NCBI RefSeq assembly: GCF_000315445.1
Contig: NZ_JH992959.1
Span: 122,035 to 186,034 of the forward strand
Length of the DNA: 64,000 nucleotides
Reading direction: 5' to 3'
From: Alloiococcus otitis ATCC 51267
GTDB taxonomy: Bacteria; Bacillota; Bacilli; Lactobacillales; Carnobacteriaceae_A
Of the stretch, positions 43,835-52,914 are shown one piece after another. The notes beneath the pieces are model-generated. The model ran no database searches. It saw nothing but the letters and a program-made list of their open reading frames with translations, and was not told where the DNA came from. Both the position numbers and the translations under genes were made by a program. The first letter of the stretch is position 1. Every line of letters starts with the position of its first letter.

Positions 43835-44727
43835 GACTTGCCACCTACCATTCCCTTAAAGATCTCTTCCAAACTTGGGGGCTGCTGGCTAAACTGGTAA
43901 ATGTAGCCACCAGCCGTAGCCAGGTCAAAGACGGCCTTGCCTGCTTCTGGGTCAGTCAGGTAGACCAACTTCTTGTCCCCTTTTAAGTCTAGGACCCGGC
44001 TAACCCCTGCTAGGTCACTGAGGGCCTGGCTGGTAACCGGTGCTTCCAGGTAAACCTTGGTCCGACCAAATTTTTGCCGGATGGAATCCAAGCTCCCACC
44101 CAAAACACGTCTACCATCTTTAAGCATGACCGCAGAGTCGCAAAGTTGCTCCACATTGTTCATATTGTGGCTGGAGAAGATAATACAGGCCCCACGGTCA
44201 GCTGCCTCCTTAATGCTGTCTTCTAATAGACCAGCATTCACAGGGTCTAGGCCAGAAAAGGGCTCATCTAAGATAATCAGGTCGGGCTCATGGATCAGGG
44301 TGGTCATCAATTGAACTTTTTGCTGGTTACCCTTAGACAACTCCTTCACCTTGTCTGTCCGCTTGCCCTTGACTTCAAACCGGTCCATCCAGCGGTCAAT
44401 CAGGGGTTCAATTTCTTTTTTCTTCTTCCCTTTTAACCTGGCAAAGTAGTAAACCTGGTCTTCAATGGTCCGCTTGGGGTAGAGTCCCCTCTCTTCAGGT
44501 AGGTAGCCAATATGGTTGTGGATCGACTTGTCAATGGCCTTCCCCTTCCACTTCACCGACCCCTTGTCGGGTATGAACAAGTCCAAAATCAAGCGAAAAC
44601 TGGTGGTCTTCCCTGACCCGTTTTGGCCAATTAAGCCCATGATCTCGCCTTCTTTGATGGTAAAAGACAGCTGGTCTACTGCCACCACTTCCCCGAAAGT
44701 TTTCCTTAAATCCTTCACTTCTAACAT
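43831..44727 (-). CDS. ABC transporter ATP-binding protein (NatA/YhaQ type)
   Basis: 298 residues: Walker A GLIGQNGSGKTTS, signature LSKGNQQKVQLM, Walker B LIILDEPFSGLDPV, H-loop IIFSSHNMNNV. The C-terminal DUF4162-like extension (about 215-298) is typical of NatA/YhaQ. Coupled to the permease by ATGA overlap. Confidence 0.92.
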   Translation of the reverse strand: MLEVKDLRKTFGEVVAVDQLSFTIKEGEIMGLIGQNGSGKTTSFRLILDLFIPDKGSVKWKGKAIDKSIHNHIGYLPEERGLYPKRTIEDQVYYFARLKGKKKKEIEPLIDRWMDRFEVKGKRTDKVKELSKGNQQKVQLMTTLIHEPDLIILDEPFSGLDPVNAGLLEDSIKEAADRGACIIFSSHNMNNVEQLCDSAVMLKDGRRVLGGSLDSIRQKFGRTKVYLEAPVTSQALSDLAGVSRVLDLKGDKKLVYLTDPEAGKAVFDLATAGGYIYQFSQQPPSLEEIFKGMVGGKS

Positions 44728-44791
44728 GCTGTGTCCTCCGTTACTTGTTGAAATTTTTAGTCGCTTAATGCAAAACCTCCTTCCAGGACAG

Positions 44792-45283
44792 CTATTCTTG
44801 CTGACGGTCTTGCTTTTCTTTTTTCTTACGGGCCCTTAAGTCTTTAAAGAAACTTTGCAGGAGGTCTTGGCAGTCTTCTTGGAGGAGGCCTGGAATCACC
44901 TCTGTTTGGTGGTTGAGTCGGTCATCTTGCAATAAATTCATCAAGCTCCCCGCCGCCCCACTCTTGAGGTCATGAGGGCCATAATAAACCCGGCGGATCC
45001 GGGACTGGACAATGGCCCCAGAGCACATGGGGCAGGGCTCTAAGGTGACATAGAGGTCACAGTCTTCCAGCCGCCAATTGCCTAAAGTTTGGTTGGCCTG
45101 GCGGATAGCTAGCAACTCAGCATGGAGGGTGGCATCTTGAAACCCTTCCTTTTGATTGTGGCCCCGGCCGAGAACTGTGCCATCTTTGACTACCACAGCA
45201 CCGATGGGAACTTCCCCCTTGTCTTTTGCAAGACTAGCTTCCTTGAGGGCTTCTTGCATCCATTTGGTCGAATCTTCCATCAT
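44792..45283 (-). CDS. tadA: tRNA-specific adenosine deaminase
   Basis: 163 residues with the zinc/catalytic motif HAELLAI (His54, Glu56) and PCPMCSGAI (Cys84, Cys87), plus RRVYYGPHDLKSGAAGS. It converts A34 to inosine in tRNA-Arg(ACG). In Firmicutes it often lies upstream of dnaX and the SRP RNA; here the NatAB-like operon and a membrane protein gene separate them. Confidence 0.94.
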   Translation of the reverse strand: MMEDSTKWMQEALKEASLAKDKGEVPIGAVVVKDGTVLGRGHNQKEGFQDATLHAELLAIRQANQTLGNWRLEDCDLYVTLEPCPMCSGAIVQSRIRRVYYGPHDLKSGAAGSLMNLLQDDRLNHQTEVIPGLLQEDCQDLLQSFFKDLRARKKKEKQDRQQE

Positions 45284-45322
45284 TTCAATCCATCCTATTT
45301 CTACTGGCTATTCTTACATGAC

Positions 45323-46165
45323 TTAGACATATTCTTCGTAAATATCTGGGTGCTGGTTTTCCACCCGGCCGGCCTCGCCTTGGTCTAAATTATTGAGGGC
45401 CTTGATATCATCAGGGTCCAATTTGAAGTCAAAAGAAGCCAAGTTGGCCCGAAGGTGGTCCTCTCGGTCAGCCCGGGGGTTGGACAAGATGCCAGCCTGG
45501 TAGTTCCAGTTTAAAATCACCTGGGCGGCTTGCTTGTCATACTTACGGGCCAGGTCTTTGACCCTTTGATTGTTTAAGACATCATTTAAGACCCCCCGGC
45601 CAAAAGGAGACCAGGCCTCCGTCACAATGCCTCGGTCCTGGTTGGCTTGGACAACTTCTAAGTTATTAAAGTAGGGATGGCGTTCAATTTGATTGCTAGC
45701 CGGGGTCACCCCAGTCTCTTTGATAAGTTTGTCCAGGTGGTCAGGCTGGAAGTTAGAGACTCCAATGGACTTGATTAAACCATCTTTTTGGGCATCAATT
45801 AAGGCCTGCCAGGCTTCCACATACAAATCTTGCATGGGGAGGGGCCAGTGGATTAAATACTTGTCAAAGTAGTCCAAGCCCATGCGGAAGAGGGATTCTT
45901 CAAGGTATTTAATGGCCTTGTCATACTGGTGGGCAGCCCCGGGTAGCTTGGCTGAGATAAAAATCTCTTCCCGAGCCAAGGGTGATTGGCGGATGGCCTG
46001 GCCCAGCATGCCTTCGTTGTAATAATTCGTAGAAGTGTCAAAGGCCCGGTAGCCAAGGTCCAAGGCCTTTTGGATAGTCCCTAGACCCTCTTTCCCTTGG
46101 ATCCAAACCGTTCCCAAGGCCAAAGCTGGATAGCGGTTGCCATCATTAAAGCTAAAGTATTCCAT
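45323..46165 (-). CDS. Aldo/keto reductase
   Basis: 280 residues, TIM-barrel oxidoreductase. The catalytic tetrad is visible: Asp in FDTSTNYY, Tyr in the same segment, Lys in ISAKLPG, His in YLIHWPLP. The NADPH loop is near NPRADREDHLRANL. Similar proteins reduce dicarbonyls such as methylglyoxal or diketogluconate; substrate unknown. Confidence 0.92.
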   Translation of the reverse strand: MEYFSFNDGNRYPALALGTVWIQGKEGLGTIQKALDLGYRAFDTSTNYYNEGMLGQAIRQSPLAREEIFISAKLPGAAHQYDKAIKYLEESLFRMGLDYFDKYLIHWPLPMQDLYVEAWQALIDAQKDGLIKSIGVSNFQPDHLDKLIKETGVTPASNQIERHPYFNNLEVVQANQDRGIVTEAWSPFGRGVLNDVLNNQRVKDLARKYDKQAAQVILNWNYQAGILSNPRADREDHLRANLASFDFKLDPDDIKALNNLDQGEAGRVENQHPDIYEEYV

Positions 46166-46266
46166 TATCGATCATGATACCCCTTTCTTCAACTTGTCCT
46201 TATATTAGCATAAAAAAGACCTTAAAGGTAAATTCCCCCCTAAAAAAGCAAAACTTTACATAAATA

Positions 46267-46301
46267 AAACAGGCAAAGGCACGGCTACCTCTGCCTGTTT
46301 G
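46267..46301 (-). terminator. Intrinsic terminator after the small membrane-anchored protein gene
   Basis: aaacaggca/tgcctgttt stem with an extended inner pairing, T-rich on the minus-strand exit. Confidence 0.75.
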
Positions 46302-46319
46302 ACGATGTTCTTCTTGGCT

Positions 46320-46640
46320 TTACTTAACTGCCTTTTTTAGGAAGTTAACAGCATCACTGACTTTGTCCTCTAATTGGTCTTCTAGGTCATTCACACTGTC
46401 AAAGGTTGACAGGAGGTTATTGACACTAGAGTCATCCAACTTGTCAACAGCCTTCAAGACTTTATCGTTCCCGTCTAATTTAGTCCGGACAAGGTATTTG
46501 GCCCGTTGCCGGTTGACAAGGGCTTTTGATTTTTCTTGAACTTCTTCAGAAGACAAGAAGATAGCAAATACGCCTAGGCCGACTGCTGCAGCTGCTCCTA
46601 AACCAATTAAGATTCCTTTGTTATCCTCTAATTTTGACAT
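46320..46640 (-). CDS. Small membrane-anchored protein of unknown function
   Basis: About 106 residues. An N-terminal Gly/Ala-rich helix (GILIGLGAAAAVGLGVFAIFL) is followed by a charged helical region ending DAVNFLKKAVK. It resembles YtxH-type small stress-associated membrane proteins in layout, but I cannot assign a family. ATG at 46640 has aaagga upstream; the frame is open further up but overlaps the promoter region. Confidence 0.7.
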   Translation of the reverse strand: MSKLEDNKGILIGLGAAAAVGLGVFAIFLSSEEVQEKSKALVNRQRAKYLVRTKLDGNDKVLKAVDKLDDSSVNNLLSTFDSVNDLEDQLEDKVSDAVNFLKKAVK

Positions 46641-46710
46641 ATGAATCAGTCCTTTTTTATCTATTAAGGTTATTTTAACATAAATGGGGAGTCGGCGCAT
46701 CCCATTCCCT

Positions 46711-49221
46711 TTAAGCCTTACTGGTTTCGGCTTCTTGACTGCGTTCTCTTACCTTCAAGGTAATAGTCCCCTTGCTAGCTCCAATGGTTACCTTGTCTCC
46801 GGCAATTATTTCACCGCTGAGCAAGGCATCACTGAGCCGGTCTTCAATTTGGGTTTGGAGGGCCCGCTTAAGAGGTCTCGCACCATATTCCGGGTCGTAA
46901 CCCTTATCCGCAATAACATCAATGGCGGCTGGGGTAATCTTGAGGTCAATGGCTAAGTCAGCCAAACGCTTGATTAAGTCTTGGGCTAGCAAGCGGACAA
47001 TGTCATGCAAGTGGTCTTTGTCTAAGGTGTGGAAGACAATGGTTTCGTCCAGGCGGTTGATAAATTCAGGTCGGAAGTAATCTTTGAGCTCATCCAACAT
47101 CCGTTTGCGCATGGTGTCATAGTCAAATTTCAAGTCCTGTTTACCAAAACCGACTTCCTTGTCGTCCCGTAAGCTGGTAGCCCCAATATTGGTGGTCATA
47201 ATTAAGACGGTGTTTTTGAAATCAACCTGGCGCCCTTTACCATCTGTTAGCTGACCATCATCTAAGACTTGGAGCAACATATTGAAGACATCTGGGTGGG
47301 CCTTTTCAACCTCATCAAAGAGGACTACCGAATAAGGGTTGTTACGGATTTTTTCTGTCAATTGGCCCCCTTCATCATAGCCAACATAGCCTGGAGGGGA
47401 ACCTGCTAGACGGCTGGTGGAGTGTTTTTCCATAAATTCAGACATGTCAATCCGGATCAAGTCATCTTCTGACCCAAACAGGGTAGCCGCCACGGTTTTA
47501 GCTAATTCGGTCTTGCCAACCCCGGTAGGCCCTAGGAAGATAAAGGATCCAATAGGACGGTTAGGGTCTTTTAAACCAGACCGGGCACGGCGGATGGCTT
47601 TGGAAACAGCCTTGACTGCCTCTTCTTGACCTACCACCCGTTCATGGAGGTTGTCTTCAAGTTGGAGTAGGCGCTGGCTTTCTTCTTTCTTCATTTCTTT
47701 GACCGGAATGCCAGTCCATTGGGCGACAACATCAGCTATATCCTCGCCTTTAACCTTAGGCCGGTCAGCTTGGCCTTGGTCTTGTTTTTCCTTGTAAAGC
47801 TTTTGGACCTTGTTTTGTTGCGTCATTTCCTGTTTGCGGATTTTAGCCGCCTCTTCAAACTCTTGGTTCTGGATTAGACGGTCTTTTTCCTTGTAGAGGT
47901 CATTGAGCTTCTCAGTTGCTTCATTCAAGTTAGACTGGCCGTCTGTTTGGTCTAATCTAACCTTGGCTGAAGCCTCGTCGATCAAGTCAATGGCCTTGTC
48001 TGGCAACTGCCGGTCTGTAATATAGCGGATGGACAACTTAACAGCTTGTTCAACCGCTTCTTGGCTAATCTCCACGCCATGGTGGTCTTCATACCGGTCT
48101 TTCAAGCCATTTAAAATTTCCACTGTTTCAGCCTCGCTCGGTTGCTTGACCAAGACTGAAGCAAAACGCCGCTCGAGGGCTGGATCTTTTTCGATGTGTT
48201 TTTGGTATTCATCCAAAGTAGTTGCCCCAATGGTTTGGAGTTCCCCACGGGCCAAGGCTGGTTTGATTAAGTTGGAAGCATCAATGGCCCCTTCAGCACT
48301 TCCAGCCCCGATCAAGGTGTGGAGTTCGTCAATAAATAAGATGACATTGCCGTCATTATAAATTTCATTAATGATTTTCTTCATCCGGTCTTCAAATTCA
48401 CCCCGGTATTTGGTACCGGCAACCAAAGACCCCATATCTAAGGTCATCAGTCTTTTATTTTGCAAGACAGGCGGGACTTCCTTGTTGACAATTTTTTGAG
48501 CTAGACCTTCTGCAATAGCTGTTTTCCCAACCCCAGCTTCGCCAACCAGGACCGGGTTGTTTTTGGTACGCCGGCTTAAGACCTGGGTAATCCGTCTAAT
48601 TTCCAAGTCCCGGCCCACAATAGGGTCTAGGTCCTTCTTAGCAGCCATGGCTGTCAAGTCTCGGGCTAGGGCATCCAGGGTTGGCGTTCCTCCTGCTTCC
48701 TGACTGTTGGCCGGGTGTCCTCCCATACCTTGCTTACGGCTCCGGGTCCGTCTTTGTCCCTGACGGCTAGCCTGGTCGCTGATGCCAAATTTTTCTAAGA
48801 CCAATTGCCGGACAGAAGACAAGTCTACAGCTAGGTTCTCTAGTAATTTTGCAGACAGTAATTTATCATCTCTGAGCAAGCCAAGTAGGAGGTGTTCTGT
48901 CCCTACTTTTTTGCGCTGCATTTTCCGGGCTTCATCCGCTGCATACTGGACAACCTTTCTAGCCTTGTAGGAATAAGGTAGGATGGCATTGGAGGGCAGT
49001 TTAGAGTCTTGGGCAAAGGTGACAAAGCGTTCCAATTCATCTCTTACATCTTGGGTGGTTAAATCTAATTCCCGTAAAACCTTGCCTGCTATTCCTTCTT
49101 CTTCCTCAATCAAGCCGAGCAACAAGTGCTCTGACCCAATGGAATAGTGGTTATAGGATTTGGCTTCTTTTTGGGCTATGAGTAAGACCTCTTTGGCCTT
49201 GTCCGTGAATAGTTCTTCCAT
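46711..49221 (-). CDS. clpC: ATP-dependent Clp protease ATP-binding subunit ClpC
   Basis: 836 residues. Two Clp N repeats (about 1-145), first AAA+ module with [15 protein letters not shown], a UVR/middle domain ([15 protein letters not shown]), and second AAA+ module with [12 protein letters not shown] and a C-terminal D2-small domain. It unfolds substrates for ClpP and is part of heat and oxidative stress control. It follows ctsR directly; mcsA and mcsB are not present, as in other Lactobacillales. Confidence 0.96.
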   Translation of the reverse strand: MEELFTDKAKEVLLIAQKEAKSYNHYSIGSEHLLLGLIEEEEGIAGKVLRELDLTTQDVRDELERFVTFAQDSKLPSNAILPYSYKARKVVQYAADEARKMQRKKVGTEHLLLGLLRDDKLLSAKLLENLAVDLSSVRQLVLEKFGISDQASRQGQRRTRSRKQGMGGHPANSQEAGGTPTLDALARDLTAMAAKKDLDPIVGRDLEIRRITQVLSRRTKNNPVLVGEAGVGKTAIAEGLAQKIVNKEVPPVLQNKRLMTLDMGSLVAGTKYRGEFEDRMKKIINEIYNDGNVILFIDELHTLIGAGSAEGAIDASNLIKPALARGELQTIGATTLDEYQKHIEKDPALERRFASVLVKQPSEAETVEILNGLKDRYEDHHGVEISQEAVEQAVKLSIRYITDRQLPDKAIDLIDEASAKVRLDQTDGQSNLNEATEKLNDLYKEKDRLIQNQEFEEAAKIRKQEMTQQNKVQKLYKEKQDQGQADRPKVKGEDIADVVAQWTGIPVKEMKKEESQRLLQLEDNLHERVVGQEEAVKAVSKAIRRARSGLKDPNRPIGSFIFLGPTGVGKTELAKTVAATLFGSEDDLIRIDMSEFMEKHSTSRLAGSPPGYVGYDEGGQLTEKIRNNPYSVVLFDEVEKAHPDVFNMLLQVLDDGQLTDGKGRQVDFKNTVLIMTTNIGATSLRDDKEVGFGKQDLKFDYDTMRKRMLDELKDYFRPEFINRLDETIVFHTLDKDHLHDIVRLLAQDLIKRLADLAIDLKITPAAIDVIADKGYDPEYGARPLKRALQTQIEDRLSDALLSGEIIAGDKVTIGASKGTITLKVRERSQEAETSKA

Positions 49222-49242
49222 CTAATCATTCTCCTCCGTTCG

Positions 49243-49716
49243 TCAATGATTAGTTTTTTCATATCGTAATTCTTTTAGCATGGATTTTAAAATATTGGCC
49301 CTGAGTAGTTCATCAACGGCCAAGTCACCAGTGTAAAGCGTTTTCTCCATAGCGACCAACATCAACTTGGCTTCCCGGCGACTCACAATCTGCTCTTCTA
49401 ATAGTTTTTTGACAATCGAAACAGCATCACGTTCACTGATTGTCTTTCCGATGATGGCTATCATCTTATCAATAACATCCGCTTCTTCCAAGATTTTAAC
49501 CTTAGAAATCCGGATAAAACCTCCCCCGCCCCGTTTGCTTTCCACCAGGTAGCCCTGCTGGACGGTAAAGCGGGTGTTGATCACATAGTTGATCTGTGAG
49601 GGAACACAATCAAACCGGTTAGCAATTTCACTACGCTTAATTTCGACTTCTTCTTTGTTACTGAGTACTTGTTTCAAATAGGCTTCGATAATATCTGACA
49701 TATTTTGGTATCCCAT
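49243..49716 (-). CDS. ctsR: Transcriptional repressor CtsR
   Basis: 157 residues: SDIIEAYLKQVL, winged HTH (FDCVPSQINYVINTRF), the Gly-rich wing SKRGGGGFIRI that senses temperature, and the C-terminal domain (ISERDAVSIVKKLLEEQIVSRREAKLM). It represses clp genes until heat shock. A CtsR box lies in its own promoter, so ctsR-clpC is autoregulated. Translation may begin at the first ATG or at the internal ATG five codons later. Confidence 0.95.
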   Translation of the reverse strand: MGYQNMSDIIEAYLKQVLSNKEEVEIKRSEIANRFDCVPSQINYVINTRFTVQQGYLVESKRGGGGFIRISKVKILEEADVIDKMIAIIGKTISERDAVSIVKKLLEEQIVSRREAKLMLVAMEKTLYTGDLAVDELLRANILKSMLKELRYEKTNH

Positions 49717-49809
49717 TTTCTTCTTTCATTTAAGGTAATTGTTGGAATCATACAAAAAATGACCCGACAATTCAAGTTAAACGAAGGTTCCCTCCTTTAT
49801 TTCTGAAAT

Positions 49810-49839
49810 TTTGACTATATTTGACCTTAATTCATTATA
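49810..49839 (-). promoter_or_regulatory. ctsR-clpC promoter with CtsR operator
   Basis: Minus strand GGTCAAATATAGTCAAA (49810-49826) is an exact match to the CtsR direct-repeat operator. The -10 TATAAT (49834-49839) lies 7 bp upstream of it, so bound CtsR covers the transcription start. Confidence 0.92.
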
Positions 49840-49889
49840 GCAAGTATTTGCCTTTTTGGAAAGTTTTTAATATAACTTGCAAACTAAAA

Positions 49890-49921
49890 AAGCACCTAAA
49901 GGCAGCTGCCTTTAGGTGCTT
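49890..49921 (-). terminator. Intrinsic terminator of katA
   Basis: A perfect 16-bp inverted repeat aagcacctaaaggcag and its complement, followed on the minus strand by a T run. Confidence 0.92.
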
Positions 49922-49944
49922 GCTTAACTGAGTCGAGTTGACGA

Positions 49945-51654
49945 TTAGAGGAAGTATGGGTCATCGTCAGCATCGATAACTGAAGTGATTTCGTCATAGT
50001 TGGTGTCCCGGCCTTCTTCCGGCAAATCTTTAGCCGATTCAGGGTCAGCCGGTTCAGTCGGCACGTTTTTATCTTCAAAGTCCCGGTCGTTGGATTTGGC
50101 TAGGTTCTCTTCTGTATCCTCTGGCCAACGTTCCAAGTCCACATCATCAATGTCAATTCCCAGGGCTTCAGCGACACCTTCACCATATTTAGGGTCAGCA
50201 AAGTAGCAGTGACGGATGTGACGGTGTTTAATTTGGAGGGTTGAGTCACCCATGTTACGGGCAGTGTTTTCAAACAAGACCTGTTGTTGGTCTTCAGTCA
50301 TGCGGTTGAAGAGGATACCAGGTTGGGTGTAGTAGTCGTCATCATCTTCACGGAATTCGTGGTAGTCTACCTCGCCACCTGGGAATGGGGGTTCAGCGTT
50401 TTCGGGGTGGTCGACCCAGTTACCATAGGAGTTCACTCCATTGTGGATTTCAGAACCACCATTGCCGTCTACCCGGCCTTGACCGTCCCGGTGTTGGGTG
50501 TGGAAGTCTTTAACACCTTTCGGCTGGTTGACAGGGATTTGGTTGTGGTTGACACCCAGACGGTAGCGAGCCGCATCGCCATAAGCAAAGACCCGGGTCA
50601 TCAACATACGGTCAGGCGAAATACCAATTCCTGGTACTTGGTTGGCTGGGGAGAAGGCGGATTGCTCAACTTCCGCAAAGTAGTTTTCTGGGTTACGGTT
50701 TAATTCGTATTCCCCAACTTCAATCAATGGGAAGTCTTTCTTGTACCAAGACTTGGTTAAGTCAAATGGGTTGTAAGGTAGGTTTTTGGCTTCTTCTTCA
50801 GTCATGACCTGGATGTACATTTTCCATTTTGGATACTTGCCTTGTTCAATGGCATTGTACAAGTCGACCTGGTGGGATTCCCGGTCCATCCCTACAACAG
50901 TTTCAGCTTCTTGGTCTGTTAAGTTTTGGATCCCTTGTTGGGAACGGAAGTGGAATTTAACCCAAACCCGCTCATTATCTTCATTAATTAAGCTGTAAGT
51001 ATGGGAAGAAAAGCCATGCATATGGCGGTAAGAGGAAGGGATTCCCCGGTCACTCATGGTAATAGTGACTTGGTGAAGGGATTCAGGCAAGCGGGTCCAG
51101 AAGTCCCAGTTGTTGTTAGGCGACCGCAAGTTAGTCCGAGGGTCCCGCTTAACAGCCCGGTTTAATTCGATAAAGTGTTTAGGGTCGCGGATGAAAAAAA
51201 CAGGAGTGTTGTTCCCCACTAAGTCCCAGTTCCCTTCTTCAGTGTAGAATTTAAGGGCGAAACCACGAATGTCCCGTTCAGCATCTGCCGCACCACGTTC
51301 CCCGGCTACAGTGGAGAAACGTTGGAACATTTCAGTTTTTTTACCAACTTCAGAGAAGATTTTTGCTTTGGTGTACTTAGTAATATCATTTGTTACGGTG
51401 AAAGTTCCATAAGCTCCAGAACCTTTCGCGTGCATCCGGCGTTCCGGAATAACTTCACGGTTAAAGTGGGCATGTTTTTCGAGCAACCAGTGGTCATTTA
51501 AGACACCTGCACCCCGCTTACCTGCTGTCATGGAGTTGTGGTTACTGGTGACTGGAATTCCAGCCGCATTTTGCAAGCTTGGATTTTTACCGACTCGTTG
51601 ATTCCGGCTTGCTTCCGGCTTGCCTAATCCATTTTTGTCCATTGGATTTTTCAT
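49945..51654 (-). CDS. katA: Haem catalase
   Basis: 569 residues, monofunctional haem catalase. The catalytic His75 lies in [14 protein letters not shown], the distal Asn region in [16 protein letters not shown], and the haem-ligand Tyr in [17 protein letters not shown] 60-residue acidic C-terminal extension (from about 510) makes it longer than small-subunit catalases (about 480). It destroys hydrogen peroxide. Lactobacillales generally need external haem for such enzymes. Ribosome site ggagg 9 nt before the ATG. Confidence 0.95.
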   Translation of the reverse strand: MKNPMDKNGLGKPEASRNQRVGKNPSLQNAAGIPVTSNHNSMTAGKRGAGVLNDHWLLEKHAHFNREVIPERRMHAKGSGAYGTFTVTNDITKYTKAKIFSEVGKKTEMFQRFSTVAGERGAADAERDIRGFALKFYTEEGNWDLVGNNTPVFFIRDPKHFIELNRAVKRDPRTNLRSPNNNWDFWTRLPESLHQVTITMSDRGIPSSYRHMHGFSSHTYSLINEDNERVWVKFHFRSQQGIQNLTDQEAETVVGMDRESHQVDLYNAIEQGKYPKWKMYIQVMTEEEAKNLPYNPFDLTKSWYKKDFPLIEVGEYELNRNPENYFAEVEQSAFSPANQVPGIGISPDRMLMTRVFAYGDAARYRLGVNHNQIPVNQPKGVKDFHTQHRDGQGRVDGNGGSEIHNGVNSYGNWVDHPENAEPPFPGGEVDYHEFREDDDDYYTQPGILFNRMTEDQQQVLFENTARNMGDSTLQIKHRHIRHCYFADPKYGEGVAEALGIDIDDVDLERWPEDTEENLAKSNDRDFEDKNVPTEPADPESAKDLPEEGRDTNYDEITSVIDADDDPYFL

Positions 51655-51699
51655 AAATCATAACCTCCGCAATTTAATAAATTAATACTTGTTAGCTTT

Positions 51700-51728
51700 A
51701 TGTTACCCTATAATGCTTGCGGTATCAA
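51700..51728 (-). promoter_or_regulatory. Putative katA promoter
   Basis: TTGATA (51723-51728), 17 bp, TAACAT (51700-51705) on the minus strand, about 45 bp before the katA start. No clear PerR box is seen. 51730-51945 holds no obvious gene. Confidence 0.45.
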
Positions 51729-51950
51729 TTTTTTAGCGCATTTACTTATTAATTATATTTATTACTCATCTGGCTTCAGACCAGAAAGTCGTAGTTGATT
51801 TCATTTAATTCTGTGGTGTTAAAATCCTTTTTTACCGTGTGATTAGTCACGTAGATACATATGGATCACGCATCCTTTCTATTGGATAAGCTCACAAACG
51901 CTCACTACTCGGTCAACTACCATTCGCTCACCACCTTAGCTAAATAAAGC

Positions 51951-52113
51951 AAAAAAGCACAAGGCCACCCTTGTACTTGCTATCCTGGCCTTTAAAGAAG
52001 TGAGGTTATCCTATTGTTGGCGCTATGATGTAACCCAATCACTTGTAACCACCTTCCTTACCAGGTTCTTGCTTTCTTACCCACACTATAGCATGCTGTA
52101 AGCCCCCTGTCAT
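51951..52113 (-). ncRNA. Candidate small RNA or attenuated leader upstream of katA
   Basis: Promoter ATGACA (52108-52113), 17 bp, TATAGT (52085-52090) on the minus strand predicts a start near 52078. agtacaagg/ccttgtgct (51956-51977) followed by six T ends it about 128 nt later. Inside, aaggtgg lies 6 nt before GTG at 52042, opening a 16-codon frame (VIGLHHSANNRITSLL) that stops at 51992, 15 nt before the terminator stem. It may be an independent sRNA, a small-peptide mRNA, or a leader that lets some polymerases continue into katA 300 bp downstream. Confidence 0.5.
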
Positions 52114-52246
52114 TTGCTAAGAACTGGTCAGGGGCAAACTTAACACTGCTTTTACAATCCAGTTTTAAACGGGGCTTCCTGCTAGTTTGCTGGCTAGTTG
52201 GAGTGCCCAATCCACCGCCAAGGATTAATTTGGAATGGGATATTTC

Positions 52247-52275
52247 TTGTGTTTTTTACCGGAATTTAATATAAT
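52247..52275 (+). promoter_or_regulatory. Promoter of the BlaI/MecI-type regulator
   Basis: TTGTGT (52247-52252), 17 bp, TATAAT (52270-52275). Predicted start near 52282 argues for translation from ATG 52306. Confidence 0.7.
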
Positions 52276-52305
52276 GAGGTATATTTGAGGGGGGACCCAG
52301 CCATT

Positions 52306-52671
52306 ATGCTGAACAAAAAATACACTAAACGAGAAGTTGATATCTTAGAAACACTCTGGGACGAAGGCAAGCCCTTATCCGTTAATGAAATTGCCGACAC
52401 CAGTGGCATTAGCAAGAATACGGTTGCCCCGATTTTAAAAAAATTACTAGACAAGCACTATATCAAAGTCGAAGAAGTCTTTTATTCTGCCAAGTCCCTT
52501 ACCCGGAAGTTCCTTCCCCTTATGGACCGGGAAAAGTTTATCTTAGACGCCTTTCAAAAAATACATATTGATAATTTTCTAAACCACTACTTAGACCGCC
52601 ACTGCGACCAGGAAATCCTGGACAAGCTTGAAGCTATTATTCAGGAAAAAAGGGATAAACTTCAGGCTTGA
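52306..52671 (+). CDS. BlaI/MecI/CopY family transcriptional repressor
   Basis: About 121 residues: N-terminal winged helix (YTKREVDILETLWDEGKPLS, then ISKNTVAPILKKLLDKHYI) and a C-terminal dimerisation part. Family members repress beta-lactamase or copper genes and are inactivated by proteolysis or metal. No BlaR1-type sensor, copper pump or CxC metal motif is seen here, so the signal and targets are unknown. I chose ATG 52306, with gagggggg upstream. Confidence 0.8.
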   Translation: MLNKKYTKREVDILETLWDEGKPLSVNEIADTSGISKNTVAPILKKLLDKHYIKVEEVFYSAKSLTRKFLPLMDREKFILDAFQKIHIDNFLNHYLDRHCDQEILDKLEAIIQEKRDKLQA

Positions 52672-52700
52672 GGTCAAGTCTATGCTCGAGCCAACACAAA

Positions 52701-52730
52701 AAAGGACGATCACTTGTGTCACCGTCCTTT
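52701..52730 (+). terminator. Intrinsic terminator of the BlaI/MecI-type gene
   Basis: aaaggacg/cgtccttt stem with inner cac/gtg pairing. Confidence 0.65.
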
Positions 52731-52853
52731 AAGAGGGAGAGGAAGTCCTAGTTCCCCTCCCTATCCCTAGCACAAAACAGGAGGAAAAATATGTTTTAGA
52801 TGCTAGCAATCTTTATTTTGCTATAAAATCTAATCGATTGAAAAATTTAAATG

Positions 52854-52901
52854 AAAACCTGCTTGGCAAGTTCACCCTACAAAATTGCTAGGCAGGTTTT
52901 T
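52854..52901 (-). terminator. Intrinsic terminator of the MetE-like operon
   Basis: Minus strand aaaacctgc.t.gcaa / ttgc.a.gcaggtttt imperfect long stem, T-rich exit. Confidence 0.65.
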
Positions 52902-52914
52902 ACTTGCTTTGGGA

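Noticed and set aside
51955-51980. AGGGTGG next to a hairpin, as in a T-box
   Set aside because: The conserved T-box continuation and stem I are missing; the match is part of the terminator loop. The real T-box is at 54905-55202.
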